DNA of 49,209 nt from DATHGT01 sp035317605 (GTDB lineage Bacteria > Methylomirabilota > Methylomirabilia > Rokubacteriales > CSP1-6). The position numbers were made by a program, and so were the translations under genes. The notes under the pieces are model-generated. The model did no database searches. It was not told the origin of the DNA and worked only from the letters and a program-made list of their open reading frames with translations. This document shows, piece by piece, positions 8,165 to 16,228 of the stretch (position 1 is the stretch's first letter; each line of letters begins with the position of its first letter). The stretch covers positions 1 to 49,209 of the forward strand of contig DATHGT010000290.1 of the NCBI GenBank assembly GCA_035317605.1, written 5' to 3'.

Positions 8165-8938
8165 ATGGCGACCGATCGGCTGAGCGTCCGGGGAATCGAG
8201 CTCGAAGTCCTGCGCCGCGGCACGGGCCGTCCGCTGCTGTTGCTCCACGGATTCCACGCCGTCGATCCGCGCGCGAAGTTCGTGGACCTGCTCGCCGCCC
8301 ACGGCGAGGTGATCGCGCCTTCGCATCCGGGGTTCGGTCACTCGCCTCGGCCCGACGATTTCGATTCGGTCTACGACCTGGTTCAGCTGTACCTCGGTGT
8401 GCTCGACGAGATCGGCCGCGAGCGGGTCACGTTGGTTGGATGTTCGTTCGGCGGGTGGCTGGCCGCCGAGATCGCGCTGGCGTGCGCTCACGGGCTGGAT
8501 CGGCTAGTGCTCGTCGACGCGCTCGGCATCAAGATCAGCGATCGAGAGACGCCTGACATCCTCGACGTGTTCAACACGTCGCCCAAAGAAGTCCGCCGTC
8601 GGAGCTGGCACGATCCCGACCGCTCGGCGCCGGACTTCGACGCGATGAGCGACGACGAGCTGGTCGTCTACCATCGCGAGTGGGAATCGTTGTGTCTCTA
8701 CGGCTGGCGGCCCTACATGTACAACCCGAGACTCCGTCGCTGGCTCCGTCGGATCTCCGTCCCCACGCTCGTCCTGTGGGGCGAGAACGACGGCATCGTG
8801 GCCCCCGCCTACGGCCGGGCGTACGCGGCCGAGATTCCCGGCGCGCGCTTCGAGCCGATTGCCGGCGCCGGCCACCATCCCCACCTCGAGCAGCCCGAAG
8901 CGTTCGTCGACCGACTCGCCGCGTTCCTGAAGGAGTAG
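8165..8938 (+). CDS. alpha/beta hydrolase
   Basis: A 257-residue single-domain alpha/beta hydrolase. LLLLHGF marks the oxyanion region, GCSFGG carries nucleophile Ser94, WGENDG provides acid Asp209 and GAGHHPHLEQPE provides the histidine (237 or 238). This arrangement is typical of meta-cleavage-product, esterase or epoxide-hydrolase-like enzymes; the exact substrate cannot be told. The start at 8165 is the only ATG near the N-terminus and follows a promoter-like TATACT. It is the first gene of a four-gene plus-strand set with a flavin monooxygenase, a CMD-like protein and a CoA transferase. That set suggests breakdown of an organic acid or aromatic compound. Confidence 0.88.
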   Translation: MATDRLSVRGIELEVLRRGTGRPLLLLHGFHAVDPRAKFVDLLAAHGEVIAPSHPGFGHSPRPDDFDSVYDLVQLYLGVLDEIGRERVTLVGCSFGGWLAAEIALACAHGLDRLVLVDALGIKISDRETPDILDVFNTSPKEVRRRSWHDPDRSAPDFDAMSDDELVVYHREWESLCLYGWRPYMYNPRLRRWLRRISVPTLVLWGENDGIVAPAYGRAYAAEIPGARFEPIAGAGHHPHLEQPEAFVDRLAAFLKE

Positions 8939-8941
8939 GCG

Positions 8942-10102
8942 ATGCAGGCCTGGTATCTCAACGAGAACCCGTATCCGTTCGTGCCGGCCGAAGTGCTGGC
9001 CGCCGCCGATTCCGTGCGCGGCAGCCTGCCGAACAAGCACTGCGATCCCAAGATTGCCGCCGATCTGTTCGAGGAAGCGCTCGACGAGTACCTGCTGTGC
9101 GACGACATCGGCATCAACGTGGTCTCCAACGAGCATCACTCCGGGATCAACTGCCTCTTCGGGGCGAGCCCGCTGATCCTCGGCATCCTGGCGCGCCAGA
9201 CGAAGAACGTCCGCATCCTGAGCTTGGGGACGCTGATCACGGTGCGCCACGACCCCGTGCGCGTGGCCGAGGAGTTCGCGACGGCCGACGTGATCTGCCG
9301 CGGGCGTCTGGAGATCGGGTTCGTGAAGTCGGGCGGCTCGGAGATGGCCTCGGGCAACATGAGCCCGGTCGGCAACATCGAGCGCTTCTGGGAGGCGATC
9401 GATCTCATCCTCAAGACGCTCAGTCACCAGGACGGGCCGTTTTCCTGGGAGGGCAAGCACTACACGCACCGTCACGTGAACATCTGGCCGCGCCCGTGGC
9501 AGCAGCCGCATCCGCCGCTGTGGGCGGCCACCGGCGATCCGGAGACGTCGGCCGAGCTGGGCCGGCGCGGGATGGTCAACGTGCTGGTCTTCCGCGGCCC
9601 CGAGGAGACCAAGCGCGCTTGGACGGCCTACCGCAAGGCGCGTGAAGAGGCCCGACTACCGGCGCCCGGCCCCGATCGCTTCGGCTACGCCGCGTTCGTC
9701 TACACCGGCGACACCGACGAGGAGGGGATGCGGGTCGGAGGCAAGCTGCTCTGGTTCCTCAACACCGGCCTCAAATCGGCGCCGCAGTACTCGCGATTCC
9801 TACCCGGCCAGACCGCGCCGCGACTGGCCCCCGCGCTCTATCGCAGCACGCCGCCGCCGGGCGCGGCGCTCCGGCCCGCCGCGGCCCTCGCGAACCTCAC
9901 CGCCGAGCAGGCGATCGCCCGCGGTCTCATGTTCGCGGGCAACCCCGACACGGTCCACCGGCAGATCCTCGAGTTCCAGGAGAAGGCCGGCACGTTTGAG
10001 CACCTCGTGCTGGCCAGCCGCTCCGGCTTCATGACCCACGAAGAAGCCAACAAGGGCCTGAAGCTGTTCGCGAAAGAAGTGCTCCCGCGGTTCAGGTCGT
10101 AG
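8942..10102 (+). CDS. LLM class flavin-dependent oxidoreductase (luciferase-like)
   Basis: A 386-residue TIM-barrel enzyme of the bacterial luciferase family, which uses reduced FMN, often with oxygen, to oxidise small substrates. Conserved features include SNEHHSG near residue 65, ILSLGTLITVRHDPVRVAEE (flavin-contacting barrel strand and helix), a GRLEIGF strand and WAATGDPE late in the barrel. It starts 3 bases after the hydrolase stop with TAGGCGATG spacing and is clearly co-transcribed. Relatives include alkanal monooxygenase-like and methylene-tetrahydromethanopterin reductase-like proteins. The HEHHS-type motif favours the monooxygenase side. Substrate unknown. Confidence 0.9.
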   Translation: MQAWYLNENPYPFVPAEVLAAADSVRGSLPNKHCDPKIAADLFEEALDEYLLCDDIGINVVSNEHHSGINCLFGASPLILGILARQTKNVRILSLGTLITVRHDPVRVAEEFATADVICRGRLEIGFVKSGGSEMASGNMSPVGNIERFWEAIDLILKTLSHQDGPFSWEGKHYTHRHVNIWPRPWQQPHPPLWAATGDPETSAELGRRGMVNVLVFRGPEETKRAWTAYRKAREEARLPAPGPDRFGYAAFVYTGDTDEEGMRVGGKLLWFLNTGLKSAPQYSRFLPGQTAPRLAPALYRSTPPPGAALRPAAALANLTAEQAIARGLMFAGNPDTVHRQILEFQEKAGTFEHLVLASRSGFMTHEEANKGLKLFAKEVLPRFRS

Positions 10103-10125
10103 GTCACTCGATAAGGAGATTTTGC

Positions 10126-10662
10126 ATGGCCACGTTGCCCGATCTCTCGCTGTCCCCCGAAGCCAAGGCGATCGTCGACAAGATCAGCGCCAAGCGCGGT
10201 CCCATGCGCGGCGGTCCGTACGCCTCGCTCATGCACCATCCCGGGCTGGCCGAGAAGGTGGCGGACCTCGGCGAGTTCTTGAGATTCAACAGCACGCTGC
10301 CCGGCGACATCCGCGAGCTGGCGATCCTCGTGACCGCGCGCTCGGTCAACCAGGCCTACGAGTGGGTGGCCCACGCGCGCATCGGCCAGAAGGAAGGCTT
10401 GCCGAACGACGTGATCGAGCGCGTGCGAACGCGCGGGGACCTTTCGGCGCTGTCGCCGCGGTACGCCGCTCCTGTTCGGCTGGTCCAGCACGTGCTCGCG
10501 TACGAATCGATCCCGCAGGCGCTGTTCGAAACGGTCCGGAGCGAGGTCGGCGTCAACGGCGTCGCCGAGCTGGTGGCCCTGGCCGGGCATTACCGTCTGA
10601 TCGCGGGCGTGCTGTTCGCGTTCGACACGCCGCTGCCCGACGGCACGCCGGCGCCGTTCTGA
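10126..10662 (+). CDS. carboxymuconolactone decarboxylase (AhpD-like) family protein
   Basis: A 178-residue all-helical protein of the CMD/AhpD fold. The family core is visible as RELAILVTARSVNQAYEWVAH, with Glu79 and His83 in the usual ExxxH spacing. The CxxC pair of peroxidase-active AhpD is absent, so a hydroperoxide role is unlikely and a decarboxylase-like or binding role is more plausible. AAGGAG lies 7-8 bases before the ATG. It sits between the flavin monooxygenase and the CoA transferase, within the same transcription unit. Confidence 0.87.
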   Translation: MATLPDLSLSPEAKAIVDKISAKRGPMRGGPYASLMHHPGLAEKVADLGEFLRFNSTLPGDIRELAILVTARSVNQAYEWVAHARIGQKEGLPNDVIERVRTRGDLSALSPRYAAPVRLVQHVLAYESIPQALFETVRSEVGVNGVAELVALAGHYRLIAGVLFAFDTPLPDGTPAPF

Positions 10663-10666
10663 GCCG

Positions 10667-11863
10667 ATGACGGATCCGCGTCTTCCGCTGGAGGGTATTC
10701 GCGTGCTGGAGCTGGCTCAGATCGTGGCCGGCCCGTTCTGCGGCACGCTCATGGCCGAGTTCGGCGCCGAGGTCATCAAGACCGAGATGCCCGGCCGCGG
10801 CGATGATTTACGCCGGCTCGGGCCGTCCGAGGAAGGTCACGGCTACTGGTTCGCGGTCGACAACCGCAACAAGAAGGTGATGACCCTCGACATGCGCACG
10901 CCGAAGGGGCAGGACATCGTCCGCCGCCTGGTCCCGCACTGCGACGTGGTGCTCGAGAACTTCCGCCCTGGCGTGCTCGAGCGCTGGGGCCTCGGGTGGG
11001 ACGCGCTGCATCAGCTGAATCCCCGCATGGTGATGGCGCGCATCACCGCGTTCGGCCAGACGGGCCCGCTGAACCAGGGCCCGGGCTTCGCGGCGATCGC
11101 GTCGGCGTTCGGCGGGAGCTGGTATCTCAACGGTCACTCCGATCGGCCGCCCGCGCGGCCGACGCCGGTCTATCCCGACTACATGACCGGTCTCTTCACC
11201 GCGTTCGGCGTGATGGTGGCGCTCCGCCACCGCGACCTGACTGGCGAGGGGCAGTGGATCGATGCCGCGCTCTACGAGTCGGCGTTCCGCACGCTGGAAT
11301 ACACGCCCACGCTCTACGGTCGCCAGAAGGTCGTGCGCGAGCGCGGCAGCCTCCAGCATTCGGGGTGGCCGGGCGGCGCCTTTCAAACGCTCGACGGCCA
11401 ATGGGTCGTCTTCACCGCTCCCGCCCAGCATCTCTTCGAGCGCTTCTGCACGATGCTCGGCGAGCCTGATCTACCGCGCGATCCGCGCTTCGCCAGCGCC
11501 ACCGAGCGCTCCAAGCACATCCCGCTCATCCTCGAGATGGCCACGCAGTGGTTCGCCGCGCGTCCCGCGGAGAAAGCCATGGAGGAGCTACGGGCTCACG
11601 ACATCCCGCACTCCCCGATCATGAGCATGGCCGACGTCTTCGCGGATCCGCACTATCGTGCGCGGGAGATGATCGTCGACGTTCCCGCTGACGGCCTCGG
11701 CGCGCTGCCCCAGCCCGCGGTCGTCCCGCGGCTCTCGCGCACCCCCGGTCGCATCACCCACGCCGGCCCCGCGCTCGGCCACGACACCGACGACGTGCTC
11801 TCGGGATTGCTCGGCCTGACGGCCGACGAGATCGCCGCGCTCCGCGCGGAGGGCGTGGTCTAG
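10667..11863 (+). CDS. CaiB/BaiF family (class III) CoA transferase
   Basis: A 398-residue class III CoA transferase that moves CoA between carboxylic acids. The N-terminus LEGIRVLELAQIVAGPFCG is the family signature, followed by VIKTEMPGRGDDLR and NRNKKVMTLDM. The probable catalytic Asp is in VYPDYMTGL, and the central GEGQWIDAALYES block is well conserved. Length is normal. It starts 4 bases after the upstream stop and ends the plus-strand operon. It probably activates the acid produced or consumed by the neighbouring oxidoreductase and hydrolase; donor and acceptor acids are unknown. Confidence 0.92.
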   Translation: MTDPRLPLEGIRVLELAQIVAGPFCGTLMAEFGAEVIKTEMPGRGDDLRRLGPSEEGHGYWFAVDNRNKKVMTLDMRTPKGQDIVRRLVPHCDVVLENFRPGVLERWGLGWDALHQLNPRMVMARITAFGQTGPLNQGPGFAAIASAFGGSWYLNGHSDRPPARPTPVYPDYMTGLFTAFGVMVALRHRDLTGEGQWIDAALYESAFRTLEYTPTLYGRQKVVRERGSLQHSGWPGGAFQTLDGQWVVFTAPAQHLFERFCTMLGEPDLPRDPRFASATERSKHIPLILEMATQWFAARPAEKAMEELRAHDIPHSPIMSMADVFADPHYRAREMIVDVPADGLGALPQPAVVPRLSRTPGRITHAGPALGHDTDDVLSGLLGLTADEIAALRAEGVV

Positions 11864-11880
11864 GCCGGCGCGAGAGCGCG

Positions 11881-12777
11881 TCAGTTCGCTCGCTTGAGGC
11901 GCCGGTATTCCTGGAAGGCGCTCGTCAAGAGGCCGACGGTGTGGCGCACCCAGTCCGACCGCGATTTCTTCCAGGTCTCCCATCCGTCGGGAAGACGCTT
12001 GTCCACGAACATCGCGGTGAGGTCCGTCACCGACACCGCCGGCTCGTCTCCGACTTTCTGGGCGTCCGGTCGGTTGTCCAGGAACGCGAAGAGCAGGCCG
12101 AACTCTCCCGAGGACCCGACGAGATTGTCCTCGCCCATGAGCTTGGTGATCCTGGTCTCGATGTCCCGATGAGTGGTCCGCGCCTCGTCGCCGGAACGAA
12201 AGACCCTGTCTTTCAACGCCGAGCCCGCGGTCCCCAGCAGCTCGGCCGCGTCACCGGTCAACAGCCCCACGATGTGCTTCTCGTCGACCTTGGATTTCGG
12301 GTCCCTCACGAGGTTCTCGGCGATGAAGCGCCCGACGTCCGAGCGGGCGATCCAGCCATCGCGCGCGCGGCTCGTGAGCCGGGCAAAGTCCGCCTGACTC
12401 AATCGCCCCGAGCCCGGCGTCAGCGGGTCTCCCTGGAGAATGCCGCTGTGGCCCGGGTGAGAACCCTGAGAGCCCGGCAGCTCGAGCGAGAACAGTCCGC
12501 TCGGCACCGGCGTGTCCAGCTTTCCGGACACACCGAGCATGAACGCATGATTCCCGCTCGCGAACAGCACGAGCACCTCTCCCAGATCACCGCCACCCGT
12601 GTTGCCCAGCCGCCGAACGTCCTCGATGCTGGCCAGCGGATCGTTGGCGTGGTTGCGCACAGGGAGTTTGCCCTGGGCGACGGCGCTGCCGATGAACGGG
12701 CAGGTGGCCTGTCTTTCTACCAAACGCGTTCTTTCATCGCCGGTGAGCTCGGCAGGTCGGTGGGGATCGTCACTCAT
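11881..12777 (-). CDS. conserved protein of unknown function
   Basis: A 298-residue soluble protein without signal peptide or membrane segment. A GGAGG ribosome binding site lies 9 bases before the ATG at 12777. The N-terminal region contains TCPFIGSAVAQGKLP followed by a proline/glycine-rich middle with SHPGHSGILQGDP. The C-terminal half is helical and charged. The CP motif near residue 26 and the downstream His/Asp-rich stretch weakly recall haem-thiolate peroxidases (chloroperoxidase family), but the PCP signature is not exact and I do not assign that function. It converges on the CoA transferase gene and precedes nothing in tight spacing. Confidence 0.7.
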   Translation of the reverse strand: MSDDPHRPAELTGDERTRLVERQATCPFIGSAVAQGKLPVRNHANDPLASIEDVRRLGNTGGGDLGEVLVLFASGNHAFMLGVSGKLDTPVPSGLFSLELPGSQGSHPGHSGILQGDPLTPGSGRLSQADFARLTSRARDGWIARSDVGRFIAENLVRDPKSKVDEKHIVGLLTGDAAELLGTAGSALKDRVFRSGDEARTTHRDIETRITKLMGEDNLVGSSGEFGLLFAFLDNRPDAQKVGDEPAVSVTDLTAMFVDKRLPDGWETWKKSRSDWVRHTVGLLTSAFQEYRRLKRAN

Positions 12778-12873
12778 GCGAGAGTCCTCCGGAGTTGCGG
12801 CGTGCTCGCGTCCCGATGGGCGATGACCATGAAGCCTGCTGTGGCCACTGAGTCCACGGATCTCATCGATGGG

Positions 12874-13380
12874 TCAGTATCGCATCCACCGGACCATGTG
12901 GGGGAACGGCGCGACTCCGCGCGGACGTGCGTGGGCCGCGTCGAACGCCATGCCCCACGCTTGGAGCAGCGGAAAGCCGATGAAGACGCCGCGCTTCGCC
13001 GCCGCGATGATCGTCGACGAGTCGCCACGCGGGTAGGCCGTGGGGTGAAAGACCTCTTCGGGCTGGAGATCGAGCTCGAGCAAGGCGGCCCAGCACCACG
13101 CGATCGCCGCGATCTCCTCGCCACCGTCCGCGTCGCTGAGGAACGCGAAATCCCGCGCTCGCCGGTCCGGAGGCGCGAGCGCGATGTGTGCCGCCTCGTG
13201 CAGCGCGTCCCCCGGCGAGAGCAGCTTGCCTTCGTCGATGACCAGACTCCCGCCGGAGATCAGGCTACCGGGGAATACCGTCTCGCCGTCCACGCGGCCG
13301 GCATTCATCCGAATGCCTATCGACGTCAGAAACGCGGCCATCCGCCGCAGCCGCGGGTCGCGGAAGGTGATGTCCGGCAC
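12874..13380 (-). CDS. uncharacterised protein with HEAAH putative metalloprotease motif
   Basis: A 168-residue cytosolic protein. HEAAH at 61-65 has the HExxH form of zinc peptidases, and GGEEIAAIAW at about 86-95 could supply a third ligand glutamate. This spacing is seen in IrrE/ImmA-like and other small zincin-like folds. The C-terminal part is rich in aromatic residues and ends HMVRWMRY. No signal peptide is present. Neighbours (an unknown gene and mtgA) do not clarify its role. Metal binding is a reasonable expectation from the motif; peptidase activity is inference. Confidence 0.7.
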   Translation of the reverse strand: MPDITFRDPRLRRMAAFLTSIGIRMNAGRVDGETVFPGSLISGGSLVIDEGKLLSPGDALHEAAHIALAPPDRRARDFAFLSDADGGEEIAAIAWCWAALLELDLQPEEVFHPTAYPRGDSSTIIAAAKRGVFIGFPLLQAWGMAFDAAHARPRGVAPFPHMVRWMRY

Positions 13381-13432
13381 TATTTCGCGTTCTCATATGC
13401 CACTACGCGCGCGCGGTCGCCGCGCACTCCGT

Positions 13433-14158
13433 TTAGATCTGCCCGCCGCGGAAGGTGGCCTTGGCCATGCGGCGCTTGATCGACTCGACGTGGCGGCGGT
13501 AGCCGGGGCGGGACGAGCCCGGGTGCCACGTGGTGGGCGAGGGGAGGCTGGCGGCCAGCTCGGCGGCCTCGTCGTCGGTGACCTCGGCGACGGACTTGCC
13601 GAAGTAGCGGCGGCTCGCCGCCCCGACGCCGTAGATGCCCGGCCCGAACTCGACCACGTTCAGGTACAGCTCGAAGATGCGGCGCTTGGGGAGCGCGCGC
13701 TCGAGCTGCCAGGTGAGGATCGCCTCTTCGACCTTGCGCAACGGGCTGCGCGAGGGCGAGAGCCAGAGGTTCTTGGCGAGCTGCTGGGTGATGGTGGAGG
13801 CCCCGCGCGGGGGCGCGCCGTCCTCCATCGCTTTCGTGACGGCCAGGCGGATCTCCCCGTAGTCGAAGCCGCGGTGGGAGAAGAAGTTGATGTCCTCACC
13901 GACCAGCACCGCGCGCTTGACGCCCGACGCGATGGCCGCGTGCGGGACCCAGACGCGCTGGACGCGATCGTCGCGGCCGGCGGCGCGCTGGCGGGCTCGG
14001 TAGCGCTCGATGAACGCGGTCGTCGGCGGATTGCGGCGGGCCAGCGCGCCCACGTCGGGCCACGTCAAGGCCTCCCACGCGACGACGGCCGCCACGAGGA
14101 GCAACAGGAGGATGACGATCTTGCGAAGCCACCGGTGCGGGCGGCGGCGGGAGGGCAT
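13433..14158 (-). CDS. mtgA: monofunctional biosynthetic peptidoglycan transglycosylase
   Basis: A 241-residue glycosyltransferase family 51 enzyme that polymerises lipid II into glycan strands without a transpeptidase domain. One N-terminal membrane anchor occupies about residues 12-28. The catalytic block EDINFFSHRGFDY holds Glu88; GASTITQQLAKN, RKVEEAILTWQLE and IFELYLNVVEFGPGIYG are the other conserved GT51 motifs. Length matches MtgA. The start codon shares one base with the upstream YqeY-like stop (TGATG), so the two are translationally coupled. The call is secure. Confidence 0.95.
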   Translation of the reverse strand: MPSRRRPHRWLRKIVILLLLLVAAVVAWEALTWPDVGALARRNPPTTAFIERYRARQRAAGRDDRVQRVWVPHAAIASGVKRAVLVGEDINFFSHRGFDYGEIRLAVTKAMEDGAPPRGASTITQQLAKNLWLSPSRSPLRKVEEAILTWQLERALPKRRIFELYLNVVEFGPGIYGVGAASRRYFGKSVAEVTDDEAAELAASLPSPTTWHPGSSRPGYRRHVESIKRRMAKATFRGGQI

Positions 14159-14616
14159 CAGCCGCGGAGCAGCTCCTCGGCCACGCGCTTGACGTCGCCG
14201 GCTTCGACCTGGCCCTTGTGCGTCTTCATGACGTCGCCGACGAGCCGCCCGACCTGTTTCGCGTCCGCGATGCCGAGGCTGGCGAGGCGCTCACGCACGA
14301 GATCCCGCAACGCGGTGTCGTCCAGTCCCTTCGGCAGGTACCCTTCGCACAGCGCGATCTCGAAGCGGAGCTGCGCGACCTGGGCGGCGCCACGCTCGCC
14401 GACCTTCTCGAACTCGACCAGCGCTTTCTGGAGCTGCTTGCGGTAGGCGCCGATCACGTCGAGCACGAGCGCGTCGTCGACCTGGCCGGAGAAGCCCTTG
14501 GCGGTGCGCCGCTCCTGCAATCTCGACTTGAGCATGCGCAGGGCGTCGGCGGTCTGCGGGTCTCTGCCCTTGATGGCCCGCGTCAGTCGTTCGTTCAGCT
14601 CTTGCTCGAGCGCCAT
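14158..14616 (-). CDS. GatB/YqeY domain-containing protein
   Basis: A 152-residue protein of the YqeY family, which resembles the tRNA-binding tail of the GatB amidotransferase subunit; its precise role is unknown. Family features are the N-terminal LNERLTRAIKGRDPQTADALRMLKS, a helical middle, and the KxVGRLVGDVMKTHKGQVEAGDV C-terminal helix pair. The ATG at 14616 was chosen over an upstream in-frame start because GGAGGAA lies 7 bases before it. In many genomes this gene follows rpsU; here it is coupled to mtgA instead. Confidence 0.9.
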   Translation of the reverse strand: MALEQELNERLTRAIKGRDPQTADALRMLKSRLQERRTAKGFSGQVDDALVLDVIGAYRKQLQKALVEFEKVGERGAAQVAQLRFEIALCEGYLPKGLDDTALRDLVRERLASLGIADAKQVGRLVGDVMKTHKGQVEAGDVKRVAEELLRG

Positions 14617-14632
14617 GGCTATTCCTCCGATC

Positions 14633-14736
14633 TCGATCACTGAAGGGTCGGCTCGCCGCCCGAGCCCGGCTCACCTCACACGATTTCGATCACCGAAGGG
14701 CTCGGCTCGCCGCCCGAGCGCGGCTCACCTCACACT
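14633..14736. repeat. two-copy imperfect tandem repeat with GGCTCG...CGAGCC hairpin
   Basis: Two copies of a 53-54 base unit begin at TCGATCAC (14633 and 14686) and end CACCTCACAC. Each holds the short inverted repeat GGCTCG-CCGCC-CGAGC(C). The second copy runs into the last codons of the oxidoreductase gene (stop at 14725). The same hairpin core occurs at 8038-8049. The element could terminate or process the oxidoreductase transcript before the YqeY-like gene. Confidence 0.7.
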
Positions 14737-16218
14737 GCCACCCGGTGACCACGGCGGGGCGTTGAGGCGGCGCTTGCCGTCGCTGGCCAGACGCACCGTC
14801 GAATCGTCGGGGGTCAGCTCGCGATCCCACAGCTTGCAGGTGACCTGCTTGTGGCGCTGATCGAGCCCTTCGCAGTAGTTGGTGAACTCGCAGCGCCGCA
14901 CCTCGTGGCCGAGGCCCAGGCGGATCTTCAGGAACCAGTCGGGATCGGCCAGGCTCTGGCGCGCGGCCGCCACGAAATCGGCCTCGCCACCCGTCAGAAT
15001 GGCCTCGGCCTGATCGAACGTGGTGATCCCGCCGCTGGTGACCACGGGCGTGCTCCGGCCGGCGTCGCGCACGGCATGGCGGATGGCGGCGGCCAGCGGG
15101 ACGTTGCGCCCGAACGGACCGCGCTCGTCCGAGATGACCGTGGGCATGCACTCGTAACCCGACTCGCCGGTGTAGGGATAGACCGCCTCGCCGACCTTGG
15201 GCTGGCGCGCGTCCTCGAAGCGTCCGCCCTTCGAGATCGAAAGGTAGTCGGCGCCGGCCTGGGCGAAGCGCACCCCGAACCACACCGCGTCCTCGAGATC
15301 GCTGCCGCCCTCGACCACGTCGTCGCCGAGATAGCGGATGCCGACCACGTAGTCGTCGCCGACCCGCCGGCGCACCGCGCGCAGCACCTCCAGGGGCAGG
15401 CGCACACGGCCCTCGCGGGTGGTGCCGTAGCCGTCGGCGCGGGTGTTCAGGCGCGAGAGGAACGAGGCCATCGTGTAGGCGTGAGCGTAGTGCAGCTCGA
15501 CGCCATCGAAGCCCGCGTCCTGAGCGCGCCGCGCCGCCTCGGCGAACAGCGGAGGCAGCACGCGGGGCAGCTCGCGGATGTGGGACAGGTGGAGGTCCCA
15601 CACGCGCTCGCGGTAGCCGAAGTCGAGCGCTTCGCGGTCGCGGGGCGAGAGCGCGGCGTCGGCGAGCAGTGGGTCATGGGCCAGCCGCTCCCGAACCTCA
15701 CCGTCGGGGGCGGTGCGCCAGGGGACTTCGCCGAGCGCAGCGGTCACGCGCTGGCGCAAGCCCTCGTCGACGACGAGATGGCGCGAGAAGAACGCCTCCC
15801 GGGTGGGACGGCGGCGCACGGTGAGGAAGTCGATGACCTGGATGAAGAGCCGGGTGTGGCCCCCGCTCGCCTCGCGGACGACCTTCACCAGCTCGCGCAG
15901 GCCCGGGATGAATCGATCGTCGCCGATGCGGAGCAGGGGACCGCTGCGGACGTCGCGGATGCCGGTCGCTTCGACCACGAGCACGCCGGGCCGTCCCCGC
16001 GCGAAGCGGGCGTACCAGTCGAGCACTTCCGGGGTCACCAGGCCGTCCTCGGTGGCCCGCCAGGGAACCATGGCCGGCACCCACGTGCGCTGCTCGGCCA
16101 TCACGCGCGTGCCGACGCGGAGGGGGGAGTACAGGCGTGAGCGCGCCGCCTCCTCGGAAGTCGGCCAGCGCGCGTCCGGCAGCGCGTGCTTGATGCGTTT
16201 GAGCATCGACGCTGGCAC
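14725..16218 (-). CDS. NADH:flavin oxidoreductase, Old Yellow Enzyme-like
   Basis: A 497-residue FMN-dependent TIM-barrel oxidoreductase. Barrel motifs include NVPAM-like WVPAMVPWRAT near residue 48, AAARRAQDAGFDGVELHYAHAYTMASFLS with the usual substrate-binding His pair region, a VGIRYLGDD strand, and the phosphate-binding VVTSGGITTFDQAE and ADFVAAARQSLADPDW. After the barrel are C-x5-C-x11-C cysteines, similar to but not matching the C-x2-C-x3-C-x11-C iron-sulphur site of 2,4-dienoyl-CoA reductases. No NAD domain follows. The GTG at 16218 has AAGGA 5 bases upstream; an ATG at 16206 is the alternative. It lies 10 bases downstream of an SDR gene on the same strand. Confidence 0.87.
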   Translation of the reverse strand: MPASMLKRIKHALPDARWPTSEEAARSRLYSPLRVGTRVMAEQRTWVPAMVPWRATEDGLVTPEVLDWYARFARGRPGVLVVEATGIRDVRSGPLLRIGDDRFIPGLRELVKVVREASGGHTRLFIQVIDFLTVRRRPTREAFFSRHLVVDEGLRQRVTAALGEVPWRTAPDGEVRERLAHDPLLADAALSPRDREALDFGYRERVWDLHLSHIRELPRVLPPLFAEAARRAQDAGFDGVELHYAHAYTMASFLSRLNTRADGYGTTREGRVRLPLEVLRAVRRRVGDDYVVGIRYLGDDVVEGGSDLEDAVWFGVRFAQAGADYLSISKGGRFEDARQPKVGEAVYPYTGESGYECMPTVISDERGPFGRNVPLAAAIRHAVRDAGRSTPVVTSGGITTFDQAEAILTGGEADFVAAARQSLADPDWFLKIRLGLGHEVRRCEFTNYCEGLDQRHKQVTCKLWDRELTPDDSTVRLASDGKRRLNAPPWSPGGSVR

Positions 16219-16228
16219 CTACGTCCTT

